From Kitasatospora atroaurantiaca (GTDB lineage: Bacteria > Actinomycetota > Actinomycetes > Streptomycetales > Streptomycetaceae), in contig NZ_VIVR01000001.1 of assembly GCF_007828955.1 (NCBI RefSeq), positions 2,914,001 to 2,978,000 on the forward strand: DNA of 64,000 nucleotides, read 5' to 3'. Numbering within the stretch: position 1 is the stretch's first letter; every line of letters starts with the position of its first letter. The position numbers and the translations under genes are program-made. The notes below the pieces were generated by a model that worked only from the letters and a program-made list of their open reading frames with translations, was not told the DNA's origin and did no database searches. Below, piece after piece: positions 17,863 through 28,019 of this stretch.

Positions 17863-19545
17863 TTACTCCCCCGCCTGCGGGTCGTCGGCGGTGTCGGTGG
17901 GCTGATCGCCCGCGGCCTCGGTGCCCTCGTGGAGGATCTCGTGGAACTCCTCGACGGCCTCCGGCGCGGACTCGATGTGGCCCGCGGCCGCACCGGTCAT
18001 CGCGGTGCCCAGGTCCTCGGCGGTGACGGTGGCCGGGTCGGCGTCCGCGACCAGGCGGCCGCGGTAGATCACCCGGATGGTGTCGGAGAGGCCGATCAGC
18101 TCGTCCAGGTCGGCGGAGATCAGCAGCACCGCGAGGCCCTCGCGCTGGGCGGCGCGGATCTGCTCCCAGATCTGCGCCTGCGCGCCGACGTCCACACCAC
18201 GGGTCGGGTGGGCCGCGATCAGCAGCTTGGGGTTGTGGCTCATCTCGCGGCCGATGATCAGCTTCTGCTGGTTGCCGCCGGAGAGGGAGGCCGCGGTGAC
18301 CTCGATGCCGGGGGTGCGGACGTCGTACTCCTCGACGATCCGCTGGGTGTCCTTGCGCGCACCGGCCGGGTCGAGCAGGAAGCCCTTGGAGTTGGGCTCC
18401 TCGGAGACGTGACCGAGGATGCGGTTCTCCCAGAGCGGCGCCTCGAGCAGCAGCCCGTGGCGGTGCCGGTCCTCGGGGATGTAGCCGATGCCGGCCTCGC
18501 GGCGGGTCCGGGTCAGCTCGTCGGACAGGTCGACGCCGTCGAGCGTGACGGTGCCGGCGTCCAGCGGCAGCATGCCCATGATGGCCTCGACCAGCTCGGG
18601 CTGGCCGTTGCCCTCGACACCGGCGATGCCGAGGATCTCGCCCTTGTGGATGGTCAGCGAGATGTCGTCCAGGACGACGCGCTCGATGCCCTCGAGGTCG
18701 GCCTTGGCGATCCGCAGGCCTTCGACCTTGAGCATCTCGACGTCGGTGACGGTCGACTCACGGCTCTCCGGGGTCGGCAGCTCGGCGCCGACCATCATCT
18801 CGGCGAGCTGGCGGGCCGTCACGGTCTTCGGGTCGGCGTCGCCGACCGTGGTGCCGCGCCGGATGACGCTGATCGCGTCCGCGACGGCGAGCACCTCGTG
18901 CAGCTTGTGCGAGATGAAGATGACGGTGACGCCCTCGGCCTTGAGCTCGCTGAGGTTGGCGAAGAGCTCCTCGACCTCGTGCGGGACGAGGACGGCGGTG
19001 GGCTCGTCCAGGATCAGGATGCGGGCGCCGCGGTAGAGCACCTTGAGGATCTCGACGCGCTGGCGGTCGGCCACTCCGAGGTCCTCGACCAGGGCGTCGG
19101 GGCGCACGTTCAGGCCGTACTGGTCGGAGATCTCCTTGATCTTGGCCTTGGCCTTGGCTCCTATCCCGTGCAGCTTCTCGCCGCCCAGGACGACGTTCTC
19201 CCAGACCGTCAGGTTGTCGGCCAGCATGAAGTGCTGGTGCACCATGCCGATGCCGCGCGCGATGGCGTCGGCGGGAGTGTGGAACTCGACCTGCTCGCCG
19301 TTGACGGCGATGGTGCCCTCGTCCGGGCGCTGCATCCCGTACAGGATCTTCATCAGGGTCGACTTGCCGGCGCCGTTCTCACCCATGAGGGCGTGCACGG
19401 TGCCACGGGCGACGGTGATGTCGATGTCGTGGTTGGCCACGACGCCGGGGAAGCGCTTGGTGATGCCGCGCAGTTCGACGGCCGGTGTCGCCGTCCCCAC
19501 GCTGGGGGTGCCGCCCTTGCTGAGGGCGGGGTCGGAAGCGGTGAT
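17863..19545 (-). CDS. Nucleoside ABC transporter ATP-binding protein (two NBDs fused)
   Basis: About 560 residues with two ATPase domains, as in RbsA/YufO proteins. First Walker A GENGAGKST at about 55-63, Walker B ILILDEPT, and a degenerate signature GVADRQRVEI; the second domain has the usual weakened P-loop (GVEGNGQ) and an intact signature LSGGNQQK. The start is uncertain: the frame is open to an ATG at 19677, but that would put a terminator-like hairpin (19617-19652) inside the gene. The only good Shine-Dalgarno, AGGAG at 19552-19556, is six bases before an ATC at 19543-19545, used here; a TTG at 19591-19593 or a GTG at 19495-19497 are alternatives. Confidence 0.93.
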   Translation of the reverse strand: MTASDPALSKGGTPSVGTATPAVELRGITKRFPGVVANHDIDITVARGTVHALMGENGAGKSTLMKILYGMQRPDEGTIAVNGEQVEFHTPADAIARGIGMVHQHFMLADNLTVWENVVLGGEKLHGIGAKAKAKIKEISDQYGLNVRPDALVEDLGVADRQRVEILKVLYRGARILILDEPTAVLVPHEVEELFANLSELKAEGVTVIFISHKLHEVLAVADAISVIRRGTTVGDADPKTVTARQLAEMMVGAELPTPESRESTVTDVEMLKVEGLRIAKADLEGIERVVLDDISLTIHKGEILGIAGVEGNGQPELVEAIMGMLPLDAGTVTLDGVDLSDELTRTRREAGIGYIPEDRHRHGLLLEAPLWENRILGHVSEEPNSKGFLLDPAGARKDTQRIVEEYDVRTPGIEVTAASLSGGNQQKLIIGREMSHNPKLLIAAHPTRGVDVGAQAQIWEQIRAAQREGLAVLLISADLDELIGLSDTIRVIYRGRLVADADPATVTAEDLGTAMTGAAAGHIESAPEAVEEFHEILHEGTEAAGDQPTDTADDPQAGE

Positions 19546-19616
19546 GGCGATCTCCTGGTGGTCGGGAGGCGCGTCGTTGCGCTGGAGGGCCAAGATCAGT
19601 GGGGGGAAAGGACGGA

Positions 19617-19652
19617 GCCCGGTGGGTGTGCGTTGAGCGCACCCTGCCGGGC
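19617..19652 (-). terminator. Hairpin between bmpA and the ABC ATPase gene
   Basis: Arms 19617-19631 and 19637-19652 pair with one bulge around GTTGA; on the minus strand it is followed by TCCGTCCTTT. Such a partial terminator after a binding-protein gene would give more binding protein than transporter subunits. Confidence 0.6.
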
Positions 19653-19716
19653 CCCTCCCTGATGTTGCGTCAATCATGCCCGCTGCCTGCGGAAGGCAGC
19701 GTCAGGCTGGCTGGGA

Positions 19717-20787
19717 TCAGCCCTGCGGAACGGTCGGGACCTTGGTGGCACCCGAGGTGATCGCCTGGGTGGCCGCGTCCAGCTTCGCCTTGTACTCGTC
19801 GATGAAGCCGCCGGTGGTGGACAGCGAGACACCGTTCGCCTTGAGGTCGAAGTTCTTGACCCCGGTGAGCGGGTTGCCGTCCTTGGCCGCCTTGATGTAG
19901 CTGTACACGGCGGTGTCGACGTTCTTCACCATCGAGGTGAGGATGTGGTCCTTGTACTTCACCAGGGCCGGCTGGGCGGCCTGGTCGGAGTCGACACCGA
20001 TGGCCCAGGCACCCTGCTTGTTGGAGACGGCCTCGATCGCGCCGTTGCCGGAGGAGCCGGCCGCCGAGTAGATGACGTCCGCGCCCTTGTCGAGCTGGCC
20101 CTGCGCGGCCTCCTTGCCCTTGCCCGGGTCGTTGAAGCCGCTGAAGTCCGGCGGGGTGGTGAGGTAGGTGGTGAAGACCGGGATCGACGGGTCGACCGAG
20201 GCGACACCGGCCTTGTAACCGGCCTCGAACTTCTTGATCAGCTCGGACTGCACGCCACCGATGAAGCCGACCTTCTTGGTCTTGGTCTTGCTGGCGGCGG
20301 CGACACCGGCGAGGTACGAGCCCTCCTGCTCCGAGAAGGTCAGGGAGGTGACGTTGCTCGGCTGGGTCGCGGAGGCCGAGTCGATGATCGCGAACTTGAC
20401 GTTCGGGTTGTCCTTGGCGACCTTCTCGACGGCGCTCTGGTAGACGAAGCCGACCGCGATGACCGGGTTGTAGCCGGCGGTGACCAGGCTCTTGAGGCGG
20501 GTCTCCTTGTCGGCCTCGGCCTCACCGGTCTTGGCCTCGGCCTCGTTGACGGTGACGCCGAGCTCGGACTTGGCCTTGTCGAGGCCACGGGCGGCGGAGT
20601 CGTTGAACGACTGGTCGCCACGGCCACCGATGTCGTACGCCATGCCGACCTTGAGGCCGGAGGCGCCGGCAGCGGCGCCGGTGGAGGAGGACGTGTTGTC
20701 GGTGCTCTTTGCGCCGCAAGCGGCGAGCGAGGCGATGCCCAGGGAACCCGAGAGCACAACCGCGGCGAGCTTCAGTGAACGGCGCAA
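19717..20787 (-). CDS. bmpA: BMP-family nucleoside-binding lipoprotein
   Basis: 356 residues. The signal peptide ends in the lipobox LAAC with Cys24, followed by a Ser/Thr/Ala-rich linker to about 43. The rest is a complete two-lobe BMP/PnrA domain (VGMAYDIGGRGDQSFNDSA, VIAVGFVYQSAV, KVGFIGG, ADVIYSAAGSSGNGAIEAV). It should capture nucleosides outside the membrane for the ATPase and permeases that follow. The start is TTG at 20785-20787 with AGGAGAT six bases before it. A variant of the shared palindrome lies about 50 bases upstream. Confidence 0.95.
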   Translation of the reverse strand: MRRSLKLAAVVLSGSLGIASLAACGAKSTDNTSSSTGAAAGASGLKVGMAYDIGGRGDQSFNDSAARGLDKAKSELGVTVNEAEAKTGEAEADKETRLKSLVTAGYNPVIAVGFVYQSAVEKVAKDNPNVKFAIIDSASATQPSNVTSLTFSEQEGSYLAGVAAASKTKTKKVGFIGGVQSELIKKFEAGYKAGVASVDPSIPVFTTYLTTPPDFSGFNDPGKGKEAAQGQLDKGADVIYSAAGSSGNGAIEAVSNKQGAWAIGVDSDQAAQPALVKYKDHILTSMVKNVDTAVYSYIKAAKDGNPLTGVKNFDLKANGVSLSTTGGFIDEYKAKLDAATQAITSGATKVPTVPQG

Positions 20788-20836
20788 GGGAGTATCTCCT
20801 TCTCACACACCCGTTTGGCGTGGTCGAGCGCCACCG

Positions 20837-20848
20837 TAACGCGCGTAG
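20837..20848. promoter_or_regulatory. Candidate operator upstream of bmpA
   Basis: Reads CTACGCGCGTTA on the gene strand, differing from the perfect add palindrome in its last two positions. A small inverted repeat AACAC-N4-GTGTT lies directly upstream. It lies 50-61 bases before the TTG start, where the operon promoter is expected. Confidence 0.5.
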
Positions 20849-21005
20849 AACACGGTTGTGTTACGGCCTGCGAGGCCATTCGGGTTGTTATCAAAATGTG
20901 GTCCTACGTCCGCACAAATCGGACAAATCCCCACAGTACTCGACCCAAATGTCACTACTGAATGGTAGCGAGTGACCACCCTACGCCGATCCGGCCCCAG
21001 CAGCC

Positions 21006-22256
21006 TCAGACTCGCCCGTGCTCCAGCGCGAGCGCCGCGAAGAGCTCGACCCCGATGCCGATCGACCGCTCGTCGACGTCGAAGCGGCCCTGGTGCAGAT
21101 CGCGGACGGCCGTCTCGTGCGGAGCCCGTACGCCGAGGCGGGCCAGCGCGCCGGGGGCGTGCTCCAGGTACCAGGAGAAGTCCTCGCCGCCCAGGCTCTG
21201 CTCGGTGTCCTCCACCACCGGTCCGTCGCCGGCCGCGAAGCGGGCCGTCATGGCGGCCTCCAGCTGCAGGATCGAGGTGTGCTCGTTCACCACCGGCGGC
21301 ACGCCGCGGTGGTAGTCGAGGGTCCACTTGGCCCGGTGGGTCTCGGCGATCTTGGCGATCAGCTCGTGCAGCAGCTCGGGCGCCTCACGCCAGCCGGCCA
21401 GCTCCAGGCACCGGACGGTGCCCTCCAGCTCGGCGTGCTGCGGGATCACGTTGGACGCCGACCCCGAGGCGATCCGGCCCCAGACCAGGCTGACGCCCCA
21501 GCGCGGGTCCATCCGGCGGGCCAGCGCGGGGGGCAGGTCGGCGGCCAGCCGGGCGATGGCGGTGACCAGGTCGGTGGTCAGGTGCGGCCGGGCGGTGTGG
21601 CCGCCGGGGCCGTCAAGGTGCAGCACCAGCCGGTCGCACGCCGAGGTGATCGCGCCGATCTTCAGCCCGATCCGGCCGACCGGGACCTTCGGGTCGCAGT
21701 GCACGGCGAAGATCCGGCCGACCCCGGCCATCCCGTCCGCGGCGATGACGTCGAGCGCACCGCCCGGCATCACCTCCTCGGCCGGCTGGAAGATCAGCCG
21801 GACCGGCTGCTTCAGCTCCCCGGCCCTCGCCGCCTGGGACAGCACCAGAGCGGTGCCGAGCGCGATCGAGGTGTGCACGTCGTGCCCGCAGGCGTGCGCC
21901 CGCCCCGGCATGGTCGAGCGGTACGGGACCTCGGACTTGGCGTCGTCGATCGGCAGCGCGTCGATGTCCGCCCGGAAGGCCAGGAGCGGAGTCCCGGGCT
22001 TCGTCCCGGCCGGCACGATGTCCACGATCATCCCCGTCCCGCCGGGCAGCACCCGGGGGGTGAGGCCCGCCGCCAGCAGCCGCTCGCGCAGCAGCCGGGT
22101 GGTGCGGAACTCCTGCCGGCCCAGCTCGGGGTGCCGGTGCAGATCACGGCGGAACGCGATCAGCTCGGCCTCGTACGCCCGTACCCGTGCGCGCAGGTCC
22201 GAACCGGGGCGGACGGGGGGCCGGGGCGCCTTCTCGGCGGGCTGAGGATCGTTCAC
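21006..22256 (-). CDS. M20 (M20D) family amidohydrolase/peptidase
   Basis: 416 residues from a GTG at 22256, the last start candidate before the conserved domain; the longer frame to 22352 has an unremarkable leader. Metal-site motifs are visible: the D in FRADIDALPI, HACGHDVHTSI, and FQPAEEVMPGGA; a dimerisation lid region begins with GGHTARPHLTTDLV; a late site LGGEDFSWYLEHAPG is typical of amidohydrolases such as hippurate or N-acyl-amino-acid hydrolases. Cytoplasmic, likely two-metal. It hydrolyses an amide bond of a small acylated substrate that cannot be named. Divergent from the S53 protease gene. Confidence 0.93.
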   Translation of the reverse strand: MNDPQPAEKAPRPPVRPGSDLRARVRAYEAELIAFRRDLHRHPELGRQEFRTTRLLRERLLAAGLTPRVLPGGTGMIVDIVPAGTKPGTPLLAFRADIDALPIDDAKSEVPYRSTMPGRAHACGHDVHTSIALGTALVLSQAARAGELKQPVRLIFQPAEEVMPGGALDVIAADGMAGVGRIFAVHCDPKVPVGRIGLKIGAITSACDRLVLHLDGPGGHTARPHLTTDLVTAIARLAADLPPALARRMDPRWGVSLVWGRIASGSASNVIPQHAELEGTVRCLELAGWREAPELLHELIAKIAETHRAKWTLDYHRGVPPVVNEHTSILQLEAAMTARFAAGDGPVVEDTEQSLGGEDFSWYLEHAPGALARLGVRAPHETAVRDLHQGRFDVDERSIGIGVELFAALALEHGRV

Positions 22257-22629
22257 CTCAACAAGAGTAGGCCGGTGGAGGGGATTTGGCCTGACTTCTG
22301 TCGAAGTGGTCCCCGGATGGGTGCATACCGGCCGCACAGGTGGGTATGACATACCGTTTCAGCCGCCTTCCCGGTGATCGCTGCCCTGTGCAACGAATGC
22401 CCGCCCGGACGGACACGGCGGCCCTTCCCCGGCATTCCCCACCGGTCCGGTCATGTACTGGCAAAGCTTTGGCATGCGCTCTTGAGCCACGGACGCGTGT
22501 GCGAATAGACAACTACCGCACAGTCAACTTCCCTGCCGCGTTCGGGCTTCACCGGTCGCGGCTCGCTCCGTCATGCCCTCACGAAGGTGCCTGACGGTCC
22601 ATCCTTTCCGAGAAAAGTGGGGAACCTAC
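22257..22629. promoter_or_regulatory. Divergent intergenic region of M20 and S53 genes
   Basis: 373 bases with no gene. A possible promoter for the protease is TTGAGC (22482-22487) and TAGACA (22506-22511) with an 18-base spacer. An interrupted palindrome TG-G-CAAAGCTTTG-G-CA lies at 22459-22474 just upstream and could be an operator. An ATG at 22573 in frame with the protease lacks a ribosome site. Confidence 0.45.
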
Positions 22630-24699
22630 GTGCCAGCAGCACGCAGCAGGCTCTCCCGGATAGCCGCAGCGGCACCTGCCGCCGCGCTGATCCTGGGAAC
22701 GCTCGCGGTCGCGAGTCCCGCCAACGCCGTCACCCCGGCCGGCGAGCCGAACACCGCCAAGGAGCTCTCCGGGACCCACCCGGCCTGGGCCACCGCGCAG
22801 GCCGATGCGGGAGCCGTGTCCGACTCCGCCCCGGGCACCGCCCGGATCTACCTGGCCGGCCAGGACCAGGCGGGCCTGACCGCCCTGGCCAGGGCGGTCT
22901 CGGACACCGGCTCGCCCGCCTACGGGCAGTTCCTCTCCGCCGCCGAGGCCAAGGCCCGGTTCGGCGCCACCCCGGCGCAGGTCAAGGCGGTCACCGCCTG
23001 GGCCACCGGGGCCGGCCTCACCGTCACCGAGACCACCGCGCACTACCTGCAGGTCTCCGGCTCCACCGCCGCGCTGGCCAAGGCCTTCGGCACCCAGTTC
23101 CACAACTACCGTACGGCGGACGGCACTCACCGCGCCCCGACGAAGGACGCCGTGGTCCCGGCCGCCATCGCGGGCTCGGTGCTCGCGGTCGGCGGGCTCA
23201 GCGACGTCGCGCACAAGGACGTCTCGCACGCCGTCTCGGTCAAGGACGCCGAGAAGGCCGCCGCCGCCCGGTCCAACAGCCTGGTGGCACCCGACGGCAA
23301 GAAGGCCGACCCGGCGCTGCCGACCGTGCCGACCTGTTCCGAGGACGGCTACGGCTCCAAGACCGCCAAGGGCGCACCGGCCGGCTACGAGAAGAACGAG
23401 CCCTTCTCGCCCTGCTCGTACACCCCGACCCAGCTGCGCAAGGCCTACGGCGTGACGGATGCGAAGGTGACCGGCAAGGGGGCCCGGATCGCCATCATCG
23501 ACGCCTACGGTCTGTCCACCATGGAGGCCGACGCCAACCACTTCTCCACCCTGCACGGCGACAAGCCGTTCACGGCGGGGCAGTACCGGGAGTTCGTCAC
23601 CCCGGACAAGTGGGTGCACCAGGACGAGTGCGGCGGCGCCGACGGCTGGGCCGGCGAGGAGGCGCTCGACGTCGAGATGGCGCACGGCCTCGCGCCGGAC
23701 GCCCAGGTGACCTACGTCGGCGCCAACTCCTGCTACGACGACGACCTCAACGCCGCGATGGCGAAGGTCGTCGACGAGCACCTGGCCGACGTGGTCTCCA
23801 ACTCCTGGGGCGAGATCATGCACGGCAAGAGCGGGGACATCGACCCCGCCGTGGTGGCCGCCGACAACCAGATCTTCCAGCTCGGCGCCGTCCAGGGCAT
23901 CGGCTTCACCTTCTCCAGCGGTGACTGCGGCGACAGCTCCCCGGGCGCGGCCGCGACCGGTGTGAACTGCCAGGCCGACACCAACCAGGCCCAGGCCGAC
24001 TGGCCGTCCGCCTCTCCGTGGGTCACCTCGGTCGGCGGCTCGACCCTCGAACTCGCCGACAAGGCGGGCCACTACGGCCACGAGGTGTCGATGGGCGACC
24101 AGCGCTCGGTGCTCTCGGCCGACCAGAAGTCCTGGAGCCCCTTCCCCGGCTTCTTCTACTTCGGCGGTGGCGGCGGCGTCTCCAAGGACTTCCAGCAGCC
24201 CTGGTACCAGAAGGGCGTGGTGCCCGACGCGATCGCGACCGTGGCGGCCGACGGCACCAAGTCCGCGACCCCGCTGCGGGCCACCCCCGACGTGGCGATG
24301 AGCGGTGACCTGGTCGCCTCCACGCTGGTCGGCTACACCGCCGGCGGCACCTACAGCGAGGGCGGCTACGGCGGCACCTCGGTCTCCGCTCCCGAGTACG
24401 CGGCGATGCTGGCCGACGCCATCGAGGTGCGCGGCGGCCGGGCCATCGGCTTCGCCAACCCGGCCATCTACGACCGGGCCGGCGGCAAGGCCTTCCGCGA
24501 CGTGAACGACTCCGCCGTGCACAACAAGTTCGGCAACGTGGTCGACCTCGGCGTGGTCAGCGGCACGCTCCGCGTCCGCCTGTACAAGGTCGCGGCCGAC
24601 TACGGCCTGACCGCGACCCGCGGCTACGACACCGCAACCGGTGTGGGTACCCCCGCCGGCCGGGACTTCTTCAGGTCCTTCCGGCTGCACCAGCACTGA
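22630..24699 (+). CDS. Secreted S53 family serine-carboxyl protease (sedolisin/kumamolisin)
   Basis: 689 residues from a GTG at 22630 preceded by GTGGGGAA. Residues 1-33 are a signal peptide ending in ANA. A pro-kumamolisin activation domain (about 60-210) contains RIYLAGQDQAGL and the FGTQFHNYRT element. The catalytic domain has the Glu/Asp pair in GEEALDVEMAHG (near 340), SNSWGE with the oxyanion Asp region (near 395), and the nucleophile motif GGTSVSAPEY (near 580). A typical acid-active secreted tripeptidyl- or endopeptidase that matures by self-cleavage. The C-terminus carries the calcium-site-like region DVNDSAVHNKFGN. Followed by a strong terminator. Confidence 0.94.
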   Translation: MPAARSRLSRIAAAAPAAALILGTLAVASPANAVTPAGEPNTAKELSGTHPAWATAQADAGAVSDSAPGTARIYLAGQDQAGLTALARAVSDTGSPAYGQFLSAAEAKARFGATPAQVKAVTAWATGAGLTVTETTAHYLQVSGSTAALAKAFGTQFHNYRTADGTHRAPTKDAVVPAAIAGSVLAVGGLSDVAHKDVSHAVSVKDAEKAAAARSNSLVAPDGKKADPALPTVPTCSEDGYGSKTAKGAPAGYEKNEPFSPCSYTPTQLRKAYGVTDAKVTGKGARIAIIDAYGLSTMEADANHFSTLHGDKPFTAGQYREFVTPDKWVHQDECGGADGWAGEEALDVEMAHGLAPDAQVTYVGANSCYDDDLNAAMAKVVDEHLADVVSNSWGEIMHGKSGDIDPAVVAADNQIFQLGAVQGIGFTFSSGDCGDSSPGAAATGVNCQADTNQAQADWPSASPWVTSVGGSTLELADKAGHYGHEVSMGDQRSVLSADQKSWSPFPGFFYFGGGGGVSKDFQQPWYQKGVVPDAIATVAADGTKSATPLRATPDVAMSGDLVASTLVGYTAGGTYSEGGYGGTSVSAPEYAAMLADAIEVRGGRAIGFANPAIYDRAGGKAFRDVNDSAVHNKFGNVVDLGVVSGTLRVRLYKVAADYGLTATRGYDTATGVGTPAGRDFFRSFRLHQH

Positions 24700-24707
24700 G
24701 AACGGCT

Positions 24708-24743
24708 GAGTGGCCCGGAGTCGCACCCGACTCCGGGCCACTC
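24708..24743. terminator. Bidirectional terminator between S53 gene and mutase gene
   Basis: Perfect 16-bp stem gagtggcccggagtcg with a 4-base loop, then CGGCGTTT on the plus strand. The flanking genes converge. Confidence 0.9.
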
Positions 24744-24762
24744 GGCGTTTCCCTGCCGACGG

Positions 24763-26352
<1,590 letters not shown>

Positions 26353-26445
26353 GAGGTCCTCCGTGCTGGGGTTGCGCCTGGGCGAGGGCGGACGATCCCT
26401 CATTGAGATGATCGGTTGTACCGACCGGATTTTCAGGGAGTGGCA

Positions 26446-27186
26446 ATGACCGAACAGAAGGTGGCCGTGGTCACCGGTGCGAGCAGCGGCATCGGTGCGG
26501 CGACGGCGCGGCGGCTCGCGGCGGACGGGTTCGACGTGGTGCTGACCGCCCGCCGCACCGACCGGATCGAGGCACTGGCCAAGGAGATCGGCGGGCGCGC
26601 GTACACCCTCGATGTGACGGACCGCGCCGCCGTGGACGCCTTCGCGGCCGAGGTCGGCCGGGTGGACGTCCTGGTCAACAACGCCGGCGGGGCGATAGGC
26701 GCCGAGTCCGTCGAGGCCGGCGACCCGGCCGACTGGCGGGCCATGTACGAGGTGAACGTCCTGGGCGTCCTGAACGTCACCCAGGCACTGCTGCCCGCCC
26801 TGCGGGCCACCGGGGACGGCACCGTGCTGATCCTCAGCTCGACGGCGGCGCTGGCCGCGTACGAGGGCGGCGGCGGGTACGTCGCGGCCAAGCACGCCGC
26901 GCACACCATCGCGGCGACGCTCCGGCTGGAGCTGTGCGGCGAGCCGATCCGGGTGATCGAGATCGCCCCGGGCATGGTGAAGTCCGAGGGCTTCGCGGTC
27001 ACCCGCTTCCGGGGCGACGAGGAGAAGGCGGCCTCGGTGTACGCGGGCGTGGCGGAGCCGCTCACCTCCGAGGACGTCGCGGACACCGTCTCCTGGGCGG
27101 TGACCAGGCCCTCCCACGTGAACATCGACCTCCTGGTGGTCCGCCCCCGCGCCCAGGCGGCCAACCACAAGGTCCACCGGGGCTGA
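26446..27186 (+). CDS. Short-chain dehydrogenase/reductase
   Basis: 246 residues, classical SDR. GGGAG lies six bases before the ATG at 26446. The cofactor motif TGASSGIG is at about 10-17, NNAG near 80, the catalytic Ser in LILSSTAA and the Tyr/Lys pair in [11 protein letters not shown]. An Arg pair (TARRTDR) after the second strand suggests NADP(H). The C-terminal [12 protein letters not shown] is shared by a YdfG-like subgroup (serine or 3-hydroxy acid dehydrogenases). Divergent from the mutase gene over 93 bases, which hold both promoters. Substrate not identifiable. Confidence 0.93.
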   Translation: MTEQKVAVVTGASSGIGAATARRLAADGFDVVLTARRTDRIEALAKEIGGRAYTLDVTDRAAVDAFAAEVGRVDVLVNNAGGAIGAESVEAGDPADWRAMYEVNVLGVLNVTQALLPALRATGDGTVLILSSTAALAAYEGGGGYVAAKHAAHTIAATLRLELCGEPIRVIEIAPGMVKSEGFAVTRFRGDEEKAASVYAGVAEPLTSEDVADTVSWAVTRPSHVNIDLLVVRPRAQAANHKVHRG

Positions 27187-27466
27187 CCGTCACGCAGAGG
27201 GGAGGGTTGTGTCGCGGGAGTGTCAACGTCACAACTTGATAGCTCGATCGAGTGAATTCTGCGCGCTCCCTCCCCAACTGATGAGCCCTCAACTACCGTG
27301 GTTCCGCGGCACGGCCGGACCGCACAGTACCCGGCCCCGTCCCTCCTCCACCGGCACGTCGCGCAACCGCACAACACCTACTTTCGTCACTGCCGACACG
27401 GTCAACCGGTGCTCCATCCTTGGTGGAGACCTCTGACGCCCTTCCCGCCCTCACGAGGAGGACCCG

Positions 27467-28012
27467 CTGGCCAGCGACATCCCGCCGCAGCGACTCGACC
27501 CGCTGTCGGTGCCGTCCCTGCTCGGGCTTCACCGTTTCAACGAGGCCGACCCCGGCGCAGCCGAGGAAGCCCTGCTGGCCTGCTGCGGCAGCCACCGGTG
27601 GGCCCTTCGGCTCACCGCCCACCGCCCTTACCCCGACATAGAGTCCCTGCTCGCCGCCGCCAGTGAGGCTTCGTACGATCTGCGTCCGGCGGACCTCGCC
27701 GAGGCGCTGGCGGACGAGAGCTGGATGCCCCAGCCACTGCTCGGCATGCGCGCACCGGGCAGCCAGGCGGCACACACCGCTCTGCGGGCCGCGCACGCCG
27801 CGTACGAGGCACGGTTCGGACATGTCTTCGTGGTCTGCCTGGAGGGCATCGCCCCCGAGGAGATGCTCGACACCGTGCTCACCTCGATCCGCACCCGGCT
27901 GGCCAACGAGCCGGACGAGGAGCGGCTGGTCGCGGCGGACGAACTCCGCCGGATCGCCCTGACCAGACTGGAGCACCTGGTCGCCACCCACTCCGAGGCC
28001 GGCGCGCGCTAG
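27467..28012 (+). CDS. OHCU decarboxylase (purine catabolism)
   Basis: 181 residues if translation starts at the CTG at 27467, which has AGGAGG (27456-27461) five bases upstream; the first ordinary start is a GTG at 27509 (167 residues) with no ribosome site. Features of 2-oxo-4-hydroxy-4-carboxy-5-ureidoimidazoline decarboxylase: LHRFNEADPGAAEEALLACCGSHRW near the N-terminus, the HRPYPDIESLL block, and ARFGHVFVVCLEG. It decarboxylates OHCU to S-allantoin in urate degradation. No urate oxidase or transthyretin-like hydrolase gene is next to it here. The 280 bases upstream (27187-27466) hold no other gene that I can see. Confidence 0.88.
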   Translation: MASDIPPQRLDPLSVPSLLGLHRFNEADPGAAEEALLACCGSHRWALRLTAHRPYPDIESLLAAASEASYDLRPADLAEALADESWMPQPLLGMRAPGSQAAHTALRAAHAAYEARFGHVFVVCLEGIAPEEMLDTVLTSIRTRLANEPDEERLVAADELRRIALTRLEHLVATHSEAGAR

Positions 28013-28019
28013 ACAGGAG

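Noticed and set aside
22579..24741. 720-residue minus-strand open frame
   Set aside because: Antisense to the S53 protease, which has a signal peptide and complete catalytic motifs.
26446..28012. SDR and OHCU decarboxylase as one purine-catabolic operon
   Set aside because: 280 non-coding bases separate them and the SDR has no known link to ureide metabolism.
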